Positions 47,692 through 55,562 of a DNA stretch of 64,000 nucleotides are shown here, piece after piece (within the stretch, counting starts at the first letter, position 1; each line of letters opens with the position of its first letter). The position numbers were made by a program, and so were the translations under genes. The notes below the pieces were generated by a model. That model had not been told where the DNA came from. It saw only the letters and a list, made by a program, of their open reading frames with translations, and searched no databases. Origin of the DNA: Prosthecodimorpha staleyi (lineage in GTDB: Bacteria; Pseudomonadota; Alphaproteobacteria; Rhizobiales; Ancalomicrobiaceae); the NCBI RefSeq assembly GCF_018729455.1, contig NZ_JAHHZF010000002.1:581472-645471 (forward strand). The letters are read 5' to 3'.

Positions 47692-48930
47692 CTATTCGTA
47701 GCGCAGCGCCTCGATCGGATCGAGCCGGGCCGCCTTGGTGGCCGGGTACCAGCCGAAGAAGACGCCGACCCCGGCCGAGAAGGCGAAAGCGAGGCCGATC
47801 ACGTCGGGGGCGATGACCAGCGGCCAGCCGGTCATGCGCGCCAGCGTTATCGAGGTCGCCGCCCCGATCAGGATGCCGATGGTGCCGCCGACCAGGGCCA
47901 GCACCATGGCCTCGATCAGGAACTGGAGCCGGATGTCGCGCCGGCGCGCGCCGACCGCCATGCGCAGCCCGATCTCGCGGGTCCGCTCGGTGACCGAGAC
48001 CAGCATGATGTTCATGATGCCGATGCCGCCGACCACCAGGGCGATGGTGGCGACAACGCCGAGCAGCCGCGACAGGGTCCGGGCGGCGGAGGTCTGCGCC
48101 TCGACCAGTTGCGTCAGGTTGCGCAGATTGTAGGCCTCGGACAGATCGCCGGCCGTCTGCTGGGCGAAACGCCGGTCGAGCACAGTGCGCGCCGAGCGCT
48201 CGACCTCGTCGAGGGCCTCGGCCGAATTGGCCTTCAAGGTGATGGAGTCGATCTGGTCGGGCCGGGACTTGAACCGGCCGAGCAGGCGCTGGCGGGCGGT
48301 GTCGAGCGGTACGAAGATGACGTCGTCCTGGTCCTGGCCGAACATGGTCTGGCCCTTGGACTTCATCACGCCGATGACCTCCGCGGGCATCTTCTGGATG
48401 CGGATCACGCTGCCGATCGGATCGTCTTCGCCGAACAGCTGTTCGGCCACGGTCCGGCCGATGATCGCCACCTTGGCGCCGCGCCGTTCCTCGGCCTCGG
48501 TGAAACTGCGTCCGGTGTCGATCTCCCAGTCGCGGGCGATGAAGAAGTCCTCGCCGACGCCGTTGACCCGGGTCGACCAGTTCAGGTTGCCGTAGACGAC
48601 CTGGACATTGCCGGCGACGCTCGGCGCCACGACCAGCGCCTCGGCGACCTCGTCGCGCAGCGCCGTCGCATCGCGCTCGGAGAGCCGGCCGGACGAGCCG
48701 GACGGCCCGCGCGCCCCGCCCATGTTGCTGTTGCCCGGCCAGACCACGATGATGTTGGAGCCGAGGCTGGTCATGATCCGGCCGATCGTCTCCTGCGCGC
48801 CGACGCCGATCGCGAAGGTGGCAATGACCGCCGCAACGCCGATCACCATGCCGAGCATGGTCAGCGCCGAGCGCAGCCAGTTCGCCGTCAGCGCGGCGAG
48901 CGCCATGCGGGTCGCCTCGATGAAGCTCAT
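47692..48930 (-). CDS. MacB-type ABC transporter permease
   Basis: 412 residues. An N-terminal helix (LRSALTMLGMVIGVAAVI) precedes a large periplasmic MacB core (about 45-270). Three C-terminal helices include GIGIMNIMLVSVTERTREIG and the final ATKAARLDPIEALRYE, both hallmarks of FtsX/MacB permeases. These work mechanically rather than by passing substrate through the membrane domain. It forms an export system with the ATPase (overlapping ATGA at 48927-48930) and the adaptor gene upstream. Substrate unknown. Confidence 0.9.
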   Translation of the reverse strand: MSFIEATRMALAALTANWLRSALTMLGMVIGVAAVIATFAIGVGAQETIGRIMTSLGSNIIVVWPGNSNMGGARGPSGSSGRLSERDATALRDEVAEALVVAPSVAGNVQVVYGNLNWSTRVNGVGEDFFIARDWEIDTGRSFTEAEERRGAKVAIIGRTVAEQLFGEDDPIGSVIRIQKMPAEVIGVMKSKGQTMFGQDQDDVIFVPLDTARQRLLGRFKSRPDQIDSITLKANSAEALDEVERSARTVLDRRFAQQTAGDLSEAYNLRNLTQLVEAQTSAARTLSRLLGVVATIALVVGGIGIMNIMLVSVTERTREIGLRMAVGARRRDIRLQFLIEAMVLALVGGTIGILIGAATSITLARMTGWPLVIAPDVIGLAFAFSAGVGVFFGWYPATKAARLDPIEALRYE

Positions 48931-49718
48931 GCGACGGCTCCCGCGATGCCTTGGGGCGCCGGCCCGGCGTTGGGTACCGGTCCCGCCTCCGGCGGCGACG
49001 CGATGCCGACGCGGGCATCGAGCGGGGCGGCGACGACCTCGTCGGCGATCAGCCGCCCGTCGCGAAAGCGCAGGATGCGGCCGGCGTGGCGGGCGACGTC
49101 CTCGTCGTGGGTGACCATCAGGATGGTGCGGCCGTCGCGGTTGAGCGCCTGCAGGAGGGCCAGGATCTCCCGGCCGGTGCGGGTGTCGAGCGCGCCGGTC
49201 GGCTCGTCGGCGAGCACCACGGCGGGGTCGTTGACCAGCGCGCGGGCGATGGCGACGCGCTGCTTCTGGCCGCCGGAGAGTTGCGGCGGCTTGTGCCGGG
49301 CGCGGCCGGTCAGGCCGACGGCGGCCAGCAGTTCGGCGGCCCGCTGCCGGCGCTTGCGGCGCGGCATCCGGCCATAGGCGAGCGGCATGGCGACATTGTC
49401 GAGCGCGCTCAGCCGGGGCAGCAGGTTGAAGGTCTGGAAGACGAAGCCGAGCGTATCCCGCCGCGTGCCGGCGAGCCCGTCGCTGTCGATCTGCTCGACA
49501 TCGACGCCGTCGATCAGGAGCCTGCCCGAGGTCGCCCGGTCGAGGCAGCCGATCAGGTTCATCAGCGTCGACTTGCCCGAGCCGGACGGCCCCATCACGG
49601 CCACGAAGCTGCCGCGCGGCACGGTGAAGCTCACGTCGTCGAGCGCGCGGACCACGTCGTCGCCGCCCGAATAGGTCTTGGTCAGGTGCTCGACCGCGAT
49701 GACCGGCTGCGCCTCCAT
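48927..49718 (-). CDS. MacB/LolD-type ABC transporter ATPase
   Basis: 263 residues. Walker A is GPSGSGKSTLMN (about 43-54), the signature LSGGQKQRVAIARAL and Walker B VVLADEPTGALDTRTG are standard for the MacB/LolD group. About 30 residues beyond the domain are Pro/Ala-rich. Here the ATPase is a separate gene rather than fused to the permease as in E. coli MacB. Confidence 0.92.
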   Translation of the reverse strand: MEAQPVIAVEHLTKTYSGGDDVVRALDDVSFTVPRGSFVAVMGPSGSGKSTLMNLIGCLDRATSGRLLIDGVDVEQIDSDGLAGTRRDTLGFVFQTFNLLPRLSALDNVAMPLAYGRMPRRKRRQRAAELLAAVGLTGRARHKPPQLSGGQKQRVAIARALVNDPAVVLADEPTGALDTRTGREILALLQALNRDGRTILMVTHDEDVARHAGRILRFRDGRLIADEVVAAPLDARVGIASPPEAGPVPNAGPAPQGIAGAVA

Positions 49719-49730
49719 GGCCGCCTCCCG

Positions 49731-51098
49731 TCAGAAGCCGAGCGGCGCGCGGCGCCGTTCCGGAGCATCGTCGAGGCGGCCGATGACGACCCGGTCGTCC
49801 GCCTTCACGCCGTCGCCGGAGACCTCCACCATGGTATCGGCGGCCAGGCCGACCCGGACCTCGACCGGCTTCAGGGCCCCGTCGGTCCCAACCAGATAGA
49901 TGCGTGCGCGGCGGCCCTCCTCCGCCGTGGCATTGACGGTGCGGGCGCGCTTGACCTGCCCGCCCTGGGTCTGCGCCTCGGCGGCGGGTTGCGCCGGACG
50001 GAAGCGCAGGGCCGCTTGCGGGATGCGCAGCACGTCCTTGCGGGTGTCGACGATCAGCCGGACATTGGCGGTCATGCCCGGAAACAGCGCGCCGGAGGAA
50101 TTGTCGGCGGTCACCACCGCCGTGTAGGTGACCACGTTCTGCACCGATTTCGGCGCCCGGCGCACCTGCGAGACGCGGCCCTCGAAGCCGCGGCCCGGAT
50201 AGGCGTCGACCGTGAAGGCGACCTGCTGGCCCTCGCGGACGCGGCCGATGTCGGCCTCGTCGATCGAGGCCTCGAGCTGCATCTCCTCCAGCGCCGCCGC
50301 GATCACGAACAGGGTCGGCGCCGACAGGCTGGCCGCCACGGTCTGGCCGAGTTCGACCTGCCGGTCGATGACGATGCCGTCGATCGGCGAACGGATGGTG
50401 GCGCGGTCGAGATCGGTGCGGGCGATGCGGACGGCGGCGCGCTTCTGCTCGACATTGGCCTCCGCGACGCGGATCTCGGCCTCCGCCAGCGCGATGTCGG
50501 CCTTGGACGAGACGACCTGCGCGTAGGTCTGCGCCTTCAGGACCTCGGCCTGCTCGACCGAGCGCTCGGTCACCGCGCCGGTCTTCACCAACTGGCGGGC
50601 GCGGTCGAGCGCGCGGTCGCTGTCGCGCGCGGCCTCGTCGATGCGGACGAGCTCCGACCGGGCGCGGGCGAGCGTCGCCTGCTTGGAGCGGATGCTCGCC
50701 TCCGCGACGGCGAGATCGGCCTCCGCCGAGGCGAGCCTGCCCTGGAAGGTGGTCGGATCGAGCCGCGCGATCACGTCGTTCGGCTTCACCTTGGAATTGA
50801 AGTCGGCGATCAGCTCGACGATCTGGCCGGAGACCTGGGAGGAGACCTGCACGGTCTGCACCGGCTGCAGCGTGCCGGTCGCCAGCACGGCGGATTGCAG
50901 CGTGCCGCGCTCGACCGGGGCCGTCCGCCAGCGCTCGCCGGCCGCGTCGTTGGTCTTCACCTCGAACGGCGGCTTCGCACCGACCCAGGTGGCGGCGCGA
51001 TTGACCCATACGGCGACCCGCTGGTCGCGCTCCGCGGCGACCACGACGCCTGCCCCCGCAAGCGCGACCAGGACGAGGAAAACGAGAAACTTCTTCAT
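49731..51098 (-). CDS. MacA-like periplasmic adaptor (HlyD/RND family)
   Basis: 455 residues with one N-terminal helix (FLVFLVLVALAGAGVVV). The lipoyl-like strand VQTVQVSSQVSGQIVELIAD and its counterpart IRSPIDGIVIDRQVELGQTV enclose a long coiled coil (about 110-190), ending in beta-barrel domains. It would link the MacB-type pump to an outer membrane channel (not seen here). It is 12 bases upstream of the ATPase gene. About 75 bases before the start lies AT-rich TTACTAACTGTTAA (51173-51186), a possible promoter element. Confidence 0.9.
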   Translation of the reverse strand: MKKFLVFLVLVALAGAGVVVAAERDQRVAVWVNRAATWVGAKPPFEVKTNDAAGERWRTAPVERGTLQSAVLATGTLQPVQTVQVSSQVSGQIVELIADFNSKVKPNDVIARLDPTTFQGRLASAEADLAVAEASIRSKQATLARARSELVRIDEAARDSDRALDRARQLVKTGAVTERSVEQAEVLKAQTYAQVVSSKADIALAEAEIRVAEANVEQKRAAVRIARTDLDRATIRSPIDGIVIDRQVELGQTVAASLSAPTLFVIAAALEEMQLEASIDEADIGRVREGQQVAFTVDAYPGRGFEGRVSQVRRAPKSVQNVVTYTAVVTADNSSGALFPGMTANVRLIVDTRKDVLRIPQAALRFRPAQPAAEAQTQGGQVKRARTVNATAEEGRRARIYLVGTDGALKPVEVRVGLAADTMVEVSGDGVKADDRVVIGRLDDAPERRRAPLGF

Positions 51099-51289
51099 GA
51101 ACTTGGCGACCCGTTAGCCACCGCCGAGGGCGACCCGCCGCGACCATGCGGCGGCGGCGCAGCGCCGGCAAGTTACTAACTGTTAATGGGAACACTACGC
51201 AGGCCGCTTCCTGCCGGTTTTCGGCGCCCCGCACCGAGCCGAGCCCTGCGGCGCCGATCACATCGGCGGCATCGCGGGGACGGCGGCGG

Positions 51290-51667
51290 TCAAGGGACGG
51301 GAAGGCATCCGCCGTCGCGATTCTGCGCGCGCGGCATGACGGCCGAATAGGGATATCGCCTGTCCGACATGCCGTCCGAACCGCGCCCGTCTCGGCGCAG
51401 GCGCAGCAGGACGCGGCCGTCCGGTGCCACGAGGTCGATGCGGCCGGCCGGCCGTCGTTGCGCAGTCACACCGCGCACCACGTCGCGCCGGACCTTCGGA
51501 TAGTCCGTGACCGGGTCCTCGATGGCCAGCGTCCTTGCGGCCGGGCGCCACACCATCACGGCGGACGGTTCGGTGAACAGGCAGCGGATCGCTCCCGCCT
51601 CGGCCGGCGCGATGCCGGCCGCGATCGCCAGACCTGCGGCGGCGGCGAGCCCGGCCGCGCGCGGCAT
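51290..51667 (-). CDS. Small exported protein of unknown function (second of pair)
   Basis: 125 residues with a signal peptide to about residue 25 (AGIAPAEAGA). The mature part has two cysteines (IRCLF and GGCLP), placed near its ends, that could form a disulfide. Its start overlaps the stop of the preceding 146-residue protein (TGATG), so the pair is translated together. I recognise no family. It is downstream of the lut-like ABC operon on the same strand. Confidence 0.7.
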   Translation of the reverse strand: MPRAAGLAAAAGLAIAAGIAPAEAGAIRCLFTEPSAVMVWRPAARTLAIEDPVTDYPKVRRDVVRGVTAQRRPAGRIDLVAPDGRVLLRLRRDGRGSDGMSDRRYPYSAVMPRAQNRDGGCLPVP

Positions 51668-52107
51668 CAGACGCTCTTCCGGACGAGGCAGGTCACGTCC
51701 ACGCCGCGAGCCGACTTGGACCCGAGATGCGTCGCCCAGGCGCGGCCCGCGAACCGGATCTCGTAGTCCTCTCCCTCCATCGGCTTGAAGCGGAGCGTCT
51801 TCGGCAGCGCATAGACCTCGACATAGCCCGTCGCATCCGGCGCGGTGCGGTCCACGATCAGGGTCCAGACGCCGTCCTTCGGACCGAAAGAGACGTAGGC
51901 GACGGAATCGTCGGCCCCGAATTCGGAGACCTGCGCGCCGATCGTCACGGTGACGTTCGGCTTGCGACCCTCGCCGGCCGATCCTTCGATGATCAGGCCG
52001 CCCTTGCCGGTGCAGTGGAAATGCGGCGCCACGTCTCCGGCGGCGGCCAGACCTGTCGACGCCAGAAGGAAAACCGAACAGACGAGGGATCGGGCGGCAA
52101 CCGTCAT
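51667..52107 (-). CDS. Small exported protein of unknown function (first of pair)
   Basis: 146 residues with a signal peptide (ending LAAAGDV, about 1-24). The mature domain appears to be all-beta: HFHCTGKGGLIIEG, NVTVTIGAQVSEFGADDSVA, VWTLIVDRTAPDATGYVEVY, DYEIRFAGRAWATHLG and a final VTCLVRKSV. It has two cysteines in the first and last strands. No family recognised. It lies 73 bases after the small exported protein gene of the lut-like cluster and is coupled to the 125-residue gene. Confidence 0.72.
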   Translation of the reverse strand: MTVAARSLVCSVFLLASTGLAAAGDVAPHFHCTGKGGLIIEGSAGEGRKPNVTVTIGAQVSEFGADDSVAYVSFGPKDGVWTLIVDRTAPDATGYVEVYALPKTLRFKPMEGEDYEIRFAGRAWATHLGSKSARGVDVTCLVRKSV

Positions 52108-52180
52108 CGCAGACCTCCATCATGCCGCAACGGCATGCTTGCGGTCTCTACGATCCGCCGGCTGAACCGCCGGTGAACCG

Positions 52181-52798
52181 TCACAGCTTCTCGGCGATGA
52201 TCCGGGCGAGTTCGAAGGCACGCTGCTCCAGGAGGCCCGGCGATTCGCAGACATAGGTCAGCGACTGGTTGCGCTCGTCGAAGATGCGGATGGTCCACTT
52301 CAGCTCCTCCTCGAGCTTCGGCAGATCCTCCGGCTTGACGCCCTCGACCGGCTTGCCGGCCTTGACCAGCGCGATCTGATCGCCCAACTGCTCGATGCGG
52401 CGGGCGAAGGCCTGTTGCTTGCGCGCATAGCGGACGAGGCCGTTCATCACCCGATCGCGCTCGGCATTGACGCGTTCCAGCATGCCGACGAACAGCTTCG
52501 ACAGGCGCATGGTCTTGTCGCCGGGCGCCTCGGCCACCCGGGCGATGATCTTCTCGGTCTCCTCGACCGGCGTGCGCCGCGAGGCGATGGCACGGACAGC
52601 GTCGGCGACATCCTGCTCGCTCCACCACTCCTTGGCGGTCGCCGGAATTTCCGGCCCGCCCCAGATCGCAGTCGCGGCGATCTGCGGATTGCGCACCTGG
52701 ATGCAGGGCCAGTTCGGGTCCGTTCCGGCCGCCACGGCGGGCATGGCGAGACCCAACGCAAGGGCGACGGCAGAGGCGAGGCGCATAAAGGCGATCAT
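52181..52798 (-). CDS. Exported protein of the lut-like/PQQ-associated ABC cluster (LutG-like position)
   Basis: 205 residues. Signal peptide to about residue 24 (MPAVAAGTD), then PNWPCIQVRNPQIAATAIWG and a long helical region (EDLPKLEEELKWTIRIFDER) ending in LTYVCESPGLLEQRAF. Its two cysteines may pair. The start codon overlaps the permease stop (ATGA), so it is part of the transport unit. In lanthanide uptake clusters of Methylobacterium relatives a small exported protein follows the permease; that is the basis for the comparison, not a computed match. Confidence 0.75.
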   Translation of the reverse strand: MIAFMRLASAVALALGLAMPAVAAGTDPNWPCIQVRNPQIAATAIWGGPEIPATAKEWWSEQDVADAVRAIASRRTPVEETEKIIARVAEAPGDKTMRLSKLFVGMLERVNAERDRVMNGLVRYARKQQAFARRIEQLGDQIALVKAGKPVEGVKPEDLPKLEEELKWTIRIFDERNQSLTYVCESPGLLEQRAFELARIIAEKL

Positions 52799-53748
52799 GA
52801 CGCGGCTCCTTCAGGCCCGCCGCGCCGGCCGATCAGGCCGCGCGACGGATCGTAGGCGAGGATGGCGAGACCCATGAACAGGGCGGTGGTCGTCACGACG
52901 ACCAAAAGGGCGATGAAGGCCGGATGGTCGCCGGCGAAGGGATCGAGCGCATTGGCCTTGCCCATGGCGGTGAACATGGCCACGAATTCCGCCCAGGACT
53001 GCGGCGCGTCGATCTTGGCATGCAGGCCGAAGCGGATCAGTTCGACCGTGTAGGTGAAGGGGTTGAGCGTACAGATGTAATAGAGCAGCAGGCTCGATTC
53101 CTTGACCCGCCACAGCGGGTACAGCGCCGACGAAGTGAAGAACATCGGGAAGATGATGAAGTTCATCACGCTGGCGAAGTTCTCCAGCTGCTTGATCAGC
53201 GAGGAGACGAAGAGCCCGATCGAACCGAGCATCAGACCGGACAGGAACACCGCCGGCAGCGCAACCAGATAGCCGATCGGCGGCGGCTCGACTTCCCACC
53301 AATAGGCGATGGCCAGATAGGCATAGACCTGAACGACCGCGATGGTCGTGCCGGAGACCAGTTTCGAGGCGAGCAGGTACCAGCGCGGATAGGGGCTGGT
53401 CAGCAGGATGCGCATCGACCCGACCTCGCGGTCGTAGACCATCGAAAGCGAGGATTGCATGCCGGCGAAGAGCAGGATCATCGCGCAGAGGCCCGGCGTG
53501 ACATAGACCTCGTAGAGCACATAGGTCTCGTAGGGCGGGATGATCGAGACACCGAGCACCGAGCGGAAGCCCGCCGCGAAGATGAACAGCCAGACCAGCG
53601 GCCGCACCAGGGTCGACAGAAAGCGCCCGCGCTGCAAGAGGAAACGCAGGATCTCGCGCTTCTGGATGCCCCAGAAGCAGTGCAGGTAGCCGAAGCGCGG
53701 CAGGCGGAACGGTGCCTCGGCGGCCGCCGGCGGGATGGTGCCGTGCAT
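52795..53748 (-). CDS. ABC-2 type permease of the lut-like/PQQ-associated cluster
   Basis: 317 residues with six hydrophobic helices. The ABC-2 permease pattern is visible: an amphipathic N-terminal helix (WGIQKREILRFLLQRG), PGLCAMILLFAGMQSSLSMVYDREVGSMRILLTSPYP and NFIIFPMFFTSSALYPLW. It resembles PedC-like permeases associated with PQQ-dependent alcohol oxidation. Its start overlaps the ATPase stop (TGATG) and its stop overlaps the next start. Most ABC-2 systems export, but this cluster type is linked to lanthanide-dependent growth in Methylobacterium and Pseudomonas putida (lut, pedA1A2BC). Confidence 0.85.
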   Translation of the reverse strand: MHGTIPPAAAEAPFRLPRFGYLHCFWGIQKREILRFLLQRGRFLSTLVRPLVWLFIFAAGFRSVLGVSIIPPYETYVLYEVYVTPGLCAMILLFAGMQSSLSMVYDREVGSMRILLTSPYPRWYLLASKLVSGTTIAVVQVYAYLAIAYWWEVEPPPIGYLVALPAVFLSGLMLGSIGLFVSSLIKQLENFASVMNFIIFPMFFTSSALYPLWRVKESSLLLYYICTLNPFTYTVELIRFGLHAKIDAPQSWAEFVAMFTAMGKANALDPFAGDHPAFIALLVVVTTTALFMGLAILAYDPSRGLIGRRGGPEGAAS

Positions 53749-54524
53749 CAGGCAGCCTCTTCGGTCGGAGTGCCGGTGATCTTGCGGAAGGCGCCGGCGA
53801 GACCCGGCTCGCCGGCCTGCGCGCAGAGTTCCGGCGTCGTGCCCCGGGCCAGCACGCGTCCCTTGTGCAGGAGCACGATCGGATCGGCCGGCCGAACCTC
53901 GTCGAAGAGATGCGTCGCCCAGAGCACGCTGAGGCCGTCCTCGTCGACCAGCCGGCGCACCAGCGAGACGATGTCCTGGCGGGCGGCGATGTCGAGGCCG
54001 ACCGTCGGTTCGTCGAGGATCACCACGCGCGGATCGTGCAGCAGCGCGCGGGCGATCTCGACGCGCCGGGCCTGGCCGCCGGACAGACTGCGGACCTTGT
54101 CGTTGAGCCGGTCGGCCAGCGAGATGCGCGCAAGCAGTCGTTCGGCCCGGCGCCGGCCCTCGGCCCGCGACAGGCCATGCAGGGAGGCATGGTAGGTGAA
54201 GTTCTGCAGAACGGTCAGGTCGGGGTCGAGGGTGCGCGCCTGGAACACCACGCCGAGCCGGCCGAGGGCTTCGGTCGGCCGGCGGCGCAGGTCGCTGCCC
54301 ATGATGGCGATGCGGCCGGTGACGTTGTCGTAGAGCCGGGTCAGCAGCGAGAACAGCGTGGTCTTGCCGGCGCCGTTGAGGCCGAGCAGGGCCACGAAGG
54401 CGCCCTGCGGCACGCCCAGCGACACGTCGTCGAGCGCCTTGCGGGCGCCGAAGGCGTGGCTGACATGGGCGACCTCGATGGCGGGCACCGCCGCGCCCGC
54501 CGTCCGACCTGCCGTTTCGATCAC
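53748..54524 (-). CDS. ABC ATPase of the lut-like/PQQ-associated cluster
   Basis: 258 residues. Walker A GLNGAGKTTLFSLL (with Leu-Asn in place of the usual Pro-Asn), the signature SLSGGQARRVEIARAL and Walker B VVILDEPTVGLD are clear. The sequence GVVFQARTLDPDLTVLQNFTYHASLHGLS is of the ABC-2 drug/polysaccharide ATPase type found with PQQ-associated permeases. It pairs with the permease gene downstream, overlapping by one base, and is 25 bases behind the YVTN propeller gene. Confidence 0.88.
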   Translation of the reverse strand: MIETAGRTAGAAVPAIEVAHVSHAFGARKALDDVSLGVPQGAFVALLGLNGAGKTTLFSLLTRLYDNVTGRIAIMGSDLRRRPTEALGRLGVVFQARTLDPDLTVLQNFTYHASLHGLSRAEGRRRAERLLARISLADRLNDKVRSLSGGQARRVEIARALLHDPRVVILDEPTVGLDIAARQDIVSLVRRLVDEDGLSVLWATHLFDEVRPADPIVLLHKGRVLARGTTPELCAQAGEPGLAGAFRKITGTPTEEAA

Positions 54525-54549
54525 GCGTGGACCTCCATCATCGTCCAGT

Positions 54550-55524
54550 TCACTCGGGCTTCACCCAGACGCCCCAGGGCAGCCGGCCGACCTTGATCGA
54601 CTTGGTGACGCGCAGCGCATCGACATCGATCACCGAGACATCGCCCGACGCGCCGTTGGTCGAGAACAGCATCTTCTCGTCCGGCGTGAAGGCCAGCTGC
54701 CAGACGCGCTGGCCGACCAGGAGATACTTCTCCACCTCGTAGGTGTCGCCGTTGATCACCGCGACCCGGTTGGCCGGGCCGAGCGCCACGAAGACGCGCT
54801 TGCCGTTCTTGGTGATACGGATGCCGACCGGCTGGATCGCCTCCTTGTTGAGGCCCGGCACGTTGAATTCGATCCGCTTCAGAACCTGCTTGGTCTTCGG
54901 GTCGATCACCGTGACGGTGCCGCCGACCTCCGCGGAGGTCCACAGCTTGGTGCCGTCGCTGCTGAATTCGGCGAAGCGCGGCCGTGCGTCGACCAGCACG
55001 TTGTCGGTGATCTTCTGGGTCGCGGCGTCGATGAAGTGGATCATGTTCGTCGTTTCCGACGTGTTGATCACCGTCTTGCCGTCCGGACTGACCGCCATAC
55101 CCTCGGGTTCGACACCGACCGGGATCTCGGTCACCTTCTTGTTGGTCTCCATGTCGACGACCGTGACGAGATTGTCGTCTTCGTTCGCGACATACATCAG
55201 CTTGCCGTCGGGCGAGAAGGCGAACAGTTCCGGATCGGGACCCGACGGGAGCGTGCGGACGAGCTTGTAGTCCGTCGTGTCCCAGGCCTCGATGCGGTGA
55301 TCGTCGGAGGCGCAGACGACGATATACTTGCCGTCCGGCGTGACCGCGAGGCCGCGTGGGCGGCGGCCGACCTTGAAGGTCTTGGTGACCGTCATGGTCG
55401 CGGTGTCGATCACGCTGATCGTATTGTCCTTTTCGTTGGACACATAGACCGTGTAGGCCTCGGCCGCATCGGCGGCCAGCAACGTTCCGGCGATGGCCGC
55501 GACGGCGGCGATCCGCGCCTTCAT
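54550..55524 (-). CDS. Exported YVTN beta-propeller protein of the lut-like/PQQ-associated cluster
   Basis: 324 residues with signal peptide (to AAEAYT). The whole mature chain is YVTN/NHL-type blades: VYVSNEKDNTISVIDTATM, RPRGLAVTPDGKYIVVCASD, LFAFSPDGKLMYVANEDDN, PEGMAVSPDGKTVINTSETT and so on, ending WGVWVKPE. This matches the PQQ-dependent-catabolism-associated beta-propeller type, which lies just before the ABC ATPase in PQQ- and lanthanide-linked clusters. ATG 55522-55524 has GGGAGGAT in front. A further open frame upstream is a shadow of the binding-protein gene. Confidence 0.85.
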   Translation of the reverse strand: MKARIAAVAAIAGTLLAADAAEAYTVYVSNEKDNTISVIDTATMTVTKTFKVGRRPRGLAVTPDGKYIVVCASDDHRIEAWDTTDYKLVRTLPSGPDPELFAFSPDGKLMYVANEDDNLVTVVDMETNKKVTEIPVGVEPEGMAVSPDGKTVINTSETTNMIHFIDAATQKITDNVLVDARPRFAEFSSDGTKLWTSAEVGGTVTVIDPKTKQVLKRIEFNVPGLNKEAIQPVGIRITKNGKRVFVALGPANRVAVINGDTYEVEKYLLVGQRVWQLAFTPDEKMLFSTNGASGDVSVIDVDALRVTKSIKVGRLPWGVWVKPE

Positions 55525-55562
55525 GGATGATCCTCCCGACTGTCCGGGTTTGCGCCCGGGCT

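Noticed and set aside
45713..49018. An 1101-codon minus frame appearing to fuse ABC sequence to the glycosyltransferase
   Set aside because: Only the part from 47605 down resembles proteins; the upstream part is a shadow of the MacB-like genes in another frame.
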